A stretch of 33,340 bases of DNA from Caulobacteraceae bacterium (GTDB lineage: Bacteria; Pseudomonadota; Alphaproteobacteria; Caulobacterales; Caulobacteraceae). Below, in pieces: positions 30,924 through 33,340 of the stretch (within the stretch, counting starts at the first letter, position 1; every line of letters begins with the position of its first letter). The notes under the pieces were generated by a model. It worked only from the letters and a program-made list of their open reading frames with translations. It was not told the DNA's origin and ran no database searches. The position numbers were made by a program, and so were the translations under genes. Location: assembly GCA_031291645.1 (NCBI GenBank), contig JARLIQ010000054.1, positions 1-33,340 of the forward strand, given 5' to 3'.

Positions 30924-30938
30924 TGCAAGTCATTCTTA
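30924..30938. promoter_or_regulatory. second Fur-box-like site, proximal to the receptor start
   Basis: TGCAAGTCATTCTTA matches the 7-1-7 Fur pattern at 10 of 14 positions. It lies 27 bases upstream of the receptor ATG and 38 bases from the stronger box at 30962-30976, giving a tandem arrangement common at strongly iron-repressed receptor genes. Confidence 0.45.
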
Positions 30939-30961
30939 TTTGCTGCGGCAAGGCTTGGCAA

Positions 30962-30976
30962 TGAGAATGATTCTCA
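30962..30976. promoter_or_regulatory. perfect Fur box upstream of the siderophore receptor
   Basis: TGAGAATGATTCTCA is a perfect 7-1-7 inverted repeat. It lies 65 bases upstream of the receptor ATG and overlaps the TGA stop codon of the preceding PepSY gene (30974-30976). Its placement implies that the receptor has its own iron-controlled promoter even though it could also be read from the PepSY gene. Confidence 0.8.
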
Positions 30977-32095
30977 ACTAGCGCGAGACCGCGCCCGCCG
31001 GCGGTCGAGCCACAGCAGCACGCCCGAGACGCCCAGCACGGTGGGCGCGACGCCGGCCAGGGTGACGATCACGCGCCAGACGGGGCCGAAGTCCGACCCT
31101 TCGTGCAGCCGGCGCATGAAGCGAGCGACGGGATCGCCGCCGTCCTGCGGCTGCAGGCGGGCCTGGCCGGTGGCGTCGTCCACCCGGACGGTGGCCGCGG
31201 GGCCGGCGGCGGGCCGCAGCTGGACGCGCCAGGCGGGCCGGCCGCCGCGGGTCGGCAGGGTGACGGAGACCAGGCGCGCGCCGCCGCCGCTCGCCTGCAC
31301 GGCCGCCGCCACCGCCTGGTCCACGCTCAGTCTCGGATCGCCGAGCGGCGCGGCGGGAGCCTGGACCTCCCGCCGGCGATCGTCGGGCGGGCCGGCCGGG
31401 CGGTTCTGGAACGCGGACGTCAGGGCGCGCGTGGCCTCCGGGAAGGCGATCCAGGCGCCGGTCAGCGACAGCACGGCGAGCGGGACGCAGATCCAGAATC
31501 CCGCCGCATGGTGCAGGTTGCTGAGGGTCGAGGGCGATCGCCGCCAGGCCAGGGCCCGGACGAAGGCGTTGTTGCGCGGCCACCAGACGACGAGGCCGCT
31601 GACGCAGGAGACCAGCATAGCCACGCCCAGCCAGCCCACGATCGTCCGGCCGTACTGCGGCGCCAGCAGGGCGCCGTGCAGCCGGTGGACGACGCCCCGC
31701 AGTTCGCCGCGCGGATCGCCGACGTCCAGCGTCCTGGCGGCGCCCGGATCGATCCAGGCGGTCAGCGACGGCGGCCGCTCGCCGGGCCGCGCCCTGCCGG
31801 GGACGAAGCCCGTGACGATCACCGGCTCGCCCGGGCCGGCGGGCATCCGCACCTGCGCCGGAATGGCGCGGCCGTTGAACGCCCGCTGCGCCGACACGAC
31901 ATAGGCGGAGGGCGCGAGCGCGCCGGCCGTGACCCTATAGCGTTCCGGATGGATCGCACGGTCCAGCGGCTCGTCCCAGACCAGCAGCGAGCCGGAAAGG
32001 CCCAGCGGCGCCAGGACAAGGAACAGGCAGAGGCCGATCCACAGATGGATGTCGCGCAACATGCCGCGAAGCCGCGGTCCGCCCGTCTTGGCCAT
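30974..32095 (-). CDS. PepSY-associated transmembrane protein (iron-uptake associated)
   Basis: 373 residues from the ATG at 32095, with AAAGG as ribosome site. Four membrane helices are visible: LWIGLCLFLVLAPLGLSGSLLVW (about 18-40), IVGWLGVAMLVSCVSGLVVWW, HHAAGFWICVPLAVLSLTGAWIAF and the C-terminal VWRVIVTLAGVAPTVLGVSGVLLWLDRRR. Conserved His residues in RDIHLWIG, HRLHGALL and NLHHAAGFW are arranged as in PepSY_TM proteins, which bind heme and in several cases reduce ferric siderophores at the inner membrane. The periplasmic PepSY part lies between helices 3 and 4. The gene is just upstream of the receptor and preceded by a Fur box, so a role in siderophore-iron release is a fair inference, not shown. 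Confidence 0.88.
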   Translation of the reverse strand: MAKTGGPRLRGMLRDIHLWIGLCLFLVLAPLGLSGSLLVWDEPLDRAIHPERYRVTAGALAPSAYVVSAQRAFNGRAIPAQVRMPAGPGEPVIVTGFVPGRARPGERPPSLTAWIDPGAARTLDVGDPRGELRGVVHRLHGALLAPQYGRTIVGWLGVAMLVSCVSGLVVWWPRNNAFVRALAWRRSPSTLSNLHHAAGFWICVPLAVLSLTGAWIAFPEATRALTSAFQNRPAGPPDDRRREVQAPAAPLGDPRLSVDQAVAAAVQASGGGARLVSVTLPTRGGRPAWRVQLRPAAGPAATVRVDDATGQARLQPQDGGDPVARFMRRLHEGSDFGPVWRVIVTLAGVAPTVLGVSGVLLWLDRRRARSRAS

Positions 32096-32133
32096 GGGTC
32101 GCCTTTCGTCGCTGATCGGCCCCAGCTGCTAAT

Positions 32134-32148
32134 AAGAATAATTCTCAA
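32134..32148. promoter_or_regulatory. Fur box upstream of the PepSY gene, between it and sdhC
   Basis: TAAGAATAATTCTCA matches the 7-1-7 pattern at 13 of 14 positions. It lies 38 bases upstream of the PepSY ATG on the minus strand and 137 bases upstream of the sdhC ATG on the plus strand. The first position fits repression of the iron genes; an effect on sdhC is possible but only inferred. Confidence 0.75.
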
Positions 32149-32224
32149 ATGCAAGACGGCATGGTGAAGCTCGCTGATCGGAATCGCTCGTCCGGCGAAC
32201 CTCCGCCGAGCCGCGCCCGGTGCG

Positions 32225-32252
32225 TTGACACGGGGGTCTTGCGGCTTAAAAG
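32225..32252 (+). promoter_or_regulatory. candidate sdh promoter
   Basis: TTGACA at 32225-32230 and TAAAAG at 32247-32252 are 16 bases apart; alternatively GCTTAAAA (32244-32251) serves as a Caulobacter-type -10 with a 13-base spacer. Expected start is near 32258, about 28 bases upstream of sdhC. Confidence 0.5.
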
Positions 32253-32285
32253 CGGCGCTGGGTCGCTGCGGGAGAGGTGTCGCCG

Positions 32286-32696
32286 ATGAGTGAAGCAAGG
32301 GCGAACGGGTCTGGCGGAAGGCCGCTGTCCCCGCATATGCAGGTTTGGCGCTGGCACATCACCATGCTGGGCTCGATCCTGCATCGGGCCACCGGCGTGG
32401 CCCTCTATGCCGGCGCGCTGATCGCGACGGGCTGGGCGGCCTCGCTCGCCGCCGGGCCGGACGCCTACCAGGGCTACTGTGGACTGCTCGGCTCGCCGCT
32501 GGGCAAGCTGGTGCTGATCGGCCTGACCTTCTCGGCCTTCTACCACATGGCCAACGGCGTGCGGCACCTGTTCTGGGACTCGGGCCGGGGCTTCGTCCCC
32601 AGCACCGCCAATGCGACCACGGCGGCGGTGATCGCCTTCGGGGTCGTGGCGACGGTCGCGGTCTGGGCCTATGTCCTCCTGTCGGGAGCCGCTTGA
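32286..32696 (+). CDS. sdhC: succinate dehydrogenase cytochrome b556 subunit
   Basis: 136 residues from the ATG at 32286, with GGAGAGG eight bases upstream; a GTG at 32277 is closer to the ribosome site than needed. Family signatures are RPLSPHMQVW (12-21), SILHRATGVAL (30-40, the quinone-site Ser/Arg region) and FYHMANGVRHLFWD (85-98), with heme-ligand candidate His87. Three membrane helices follow the expected plan. With SdhD it anchors the SdhAB dimer in the inner membrane and passes electrons from succinate to ubiquinone. It begins the sdhCDA(B) operon, two bases before sdhD. Confidence 0.96.
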   Translation: MSEARANGSGGRPLSPHMQVWRWHITMLGSILHRATGVALYAGALIATGWAASLAAGPDAYQGYCGLLGSPLGKLVLIGLTFSAFYHMANGVRHLFWDSGRGFVPSTANATTAAVIAFGVVATVAVWAYVLLSGAA

Positions 32697-32697
32697 G

Positions 32698-33090
32698 ATG
32701 GCTGGTTATCGCACTCCGCTGGGGCGGGCCCGCGGCCTGGGCGCCGCCAAGCACGGCGTCGGCCACTTCATCAAGCAGCGGCTCACGGGCGCGGCCCTTG
32801 TGGTGCTGATGCTCTGGGCGATCTCGGCCGCCATCGGCCTCTCGCGCGCCGACTTCGCGAGCACGACGGCCTGGCTGCATTCGGCCTGGAACGCGGTGCC
32901 GGCGGCGCTGCTGATCGGGACCGCCTTCCTGCACATGAGCCTCGGGATGCAGGTGATCATCGAGGACTACATCCAAACGCCGCTGGCCAAGATCAGCCTT
33001 CTGGCGCTCAACGCCTTCGTCTGCTGGGCGGGCGCGGCGATCGGCGTCTTCTCGATCCTCAAGGTCGCGTTCGGCGGCGGAGCGTACTGA
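32698..33090 (+). CDS. sdhD: succinate dehydrogenase hydrophobic membrane anchor subunit
   Basis: 130 residues from the ATG at 32698, one base after the sdhC stop. The protein opens [31 protein letters not shown], a usual alphaproteobacterial SdhD start, with the HxxxQR.TG quinone-site pattern. Three membrane helices follow, the second with [16 protein letters not shown], whose His is the probable second axial heme ligand and whose Asp/Tyr pair lies near the quinone site. It ends one base before the sdhA start. Confidence 0.94.
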   Translation: MAGYRTPLGRARGLGAAKHGVGHFIKQRLTGAALVVLMLWAISAAIGLSRADFASTTAWLHSAWNAVPAALLIGTAFLHMSLGMQVIIEDYIQTPLAKISLLALNAFVCWAGAAIGVFSILKVAFGGGAY

Positions 33091-33091
33091 C

Positions 33092-33340
33092 ATGGCCGCT
33101 TACGAATTCATCGATCACAAGTTCGACGTGGTGGTGGTCGGCGCCGGCGGCTCCGGCCTGCGCGCGGCCCTGGGCGCGGCCCAGGCGGGGCTGAAGACGG
33201 CCTGCATCACCAAGGTCTTCCCGACCCGCTCGCACACCGTCGCGGCCCAGGGCGGCATCTCGGCCAGCCTCGGCAACATGGGCCAGGACGACTGGCGCTG
33301 GCACATGTACGACACCGTCAAGGGGTCGGACTGGCTGGGC
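33092..33340 (+). CDS. sdhA: succinate dehydrogenase flavoprotein subunit, N-terminal fragment
   Basis: The first 83 codons of sdhA; the gene runs off the window. The Rossmann FAD loop [14 protein letters not shown] is at about 14-27, and [10 protein letters not shown] begins at residue 47, where His48 is the covalent FAD attachment site. SdhA oxidises succinate to fumarate in the TCA cycle. The start is one base after the sdhD stop. Confidence 0.97.
   Translation, partial: MAAYEFIDHKFDVVVVGAGGSGLRAALGAAQAGLKTACITKVFPTRSHTVAAQGGISASLGNMGQDDWRWHMYDTVKGSDWLG

Noticed and set aside
28735-30981. Long plus-strand frames opposite the siderophore receptor
   Set aside because: Val/Gly/Arg-rich shadows of a clear TonB-dependent receptor on the minus strand; no domain recognised.

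Overview
The window is 33.3 kb of very GC-rich chromosome from an alphaproteobacterium, most likely a member of the Caulobacteraceae (Caulobacter or Phenylobacterium type). DnaA, RpsT, the hybrid kinase and UbiE read like their Caulobacter crescentus counterparts. Promoters fit the Caulobacter housekeeping pattern (TTGACNN, a 10-14 base spacer, GCTANAWC). GANTC (CcrM methylation) sites lie beside dnaA and dnaN, and a GTTC-N7-GTTC box matches the alphaproteobacterial LexA operator. The genus call is an inference. No phage, IS element, CRISPR array, tRNA or rRNA gene was seen; this is core chromosome.

Layout. (1) 1-11.4 kb: the 3' end of a ComM/YifB ATPase, a small membrane protein, an unrecognised reverse-strand protein, a hybrid histidine kinase with ShkA architecture, an AmpG-type transporter, a YegD-like Hsp70, malic enzyme maeB, then dapB overlapping an amidase gene. 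(2) 11.4-17.05 kb: dut-coaBC and ubiB-ubiE on the minus strand, a lipoprotein gene with a consensus SOS box in its upstream region, and mutM on the plus strand. (3) 17.05-25.4 kb: a TraB/GumN-like protein, rpsT, two terminators, a structured dnaA upstream region, then dnaA-dnaN-recF-gyrB as a contiguous plus-strand replication cluster. Palindromic intergenic repeats bound this segment at 17.07-17.19 and 25.32-25.42 kb. (4) 25.4-32.15 kb: an iron-uptake island on the minus strand with feoA, feoB, a 47-residue Cys-rich Feo protein, a PKHD hydroxylase (PiuC/YbiX), a TonB-dependent siderophore receptor and a PepSY membrane protein. Four Fur-box-like sequences punctuate it. (5) 32.2-33.34 kb: sdhC, sdhD and the start of sdhA.

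Most genes are housekeeping: chromosome replication and repair (dnaA, dnaN, recF, gyrB, mutM, dut), quinone synthesis (ubiB, ubiE), CoA synthesis (coaBC), lysine/cell-wall precursor synthesis (dapB), central carbon and respiration (maeB, sdh) and iron supply. The least ordinary items are the SOS-box lipoprotein whose central domain recalls the nuclease tips of polymorphic toxins, the kinase whose pseudo-receiver carries residues matching the remembered ShkA c-di-GMP site, the gyrB stop codon embedded in a repeat, and the Fur-box-delimited iron island. I saw no unmistakably new multi-gene system.
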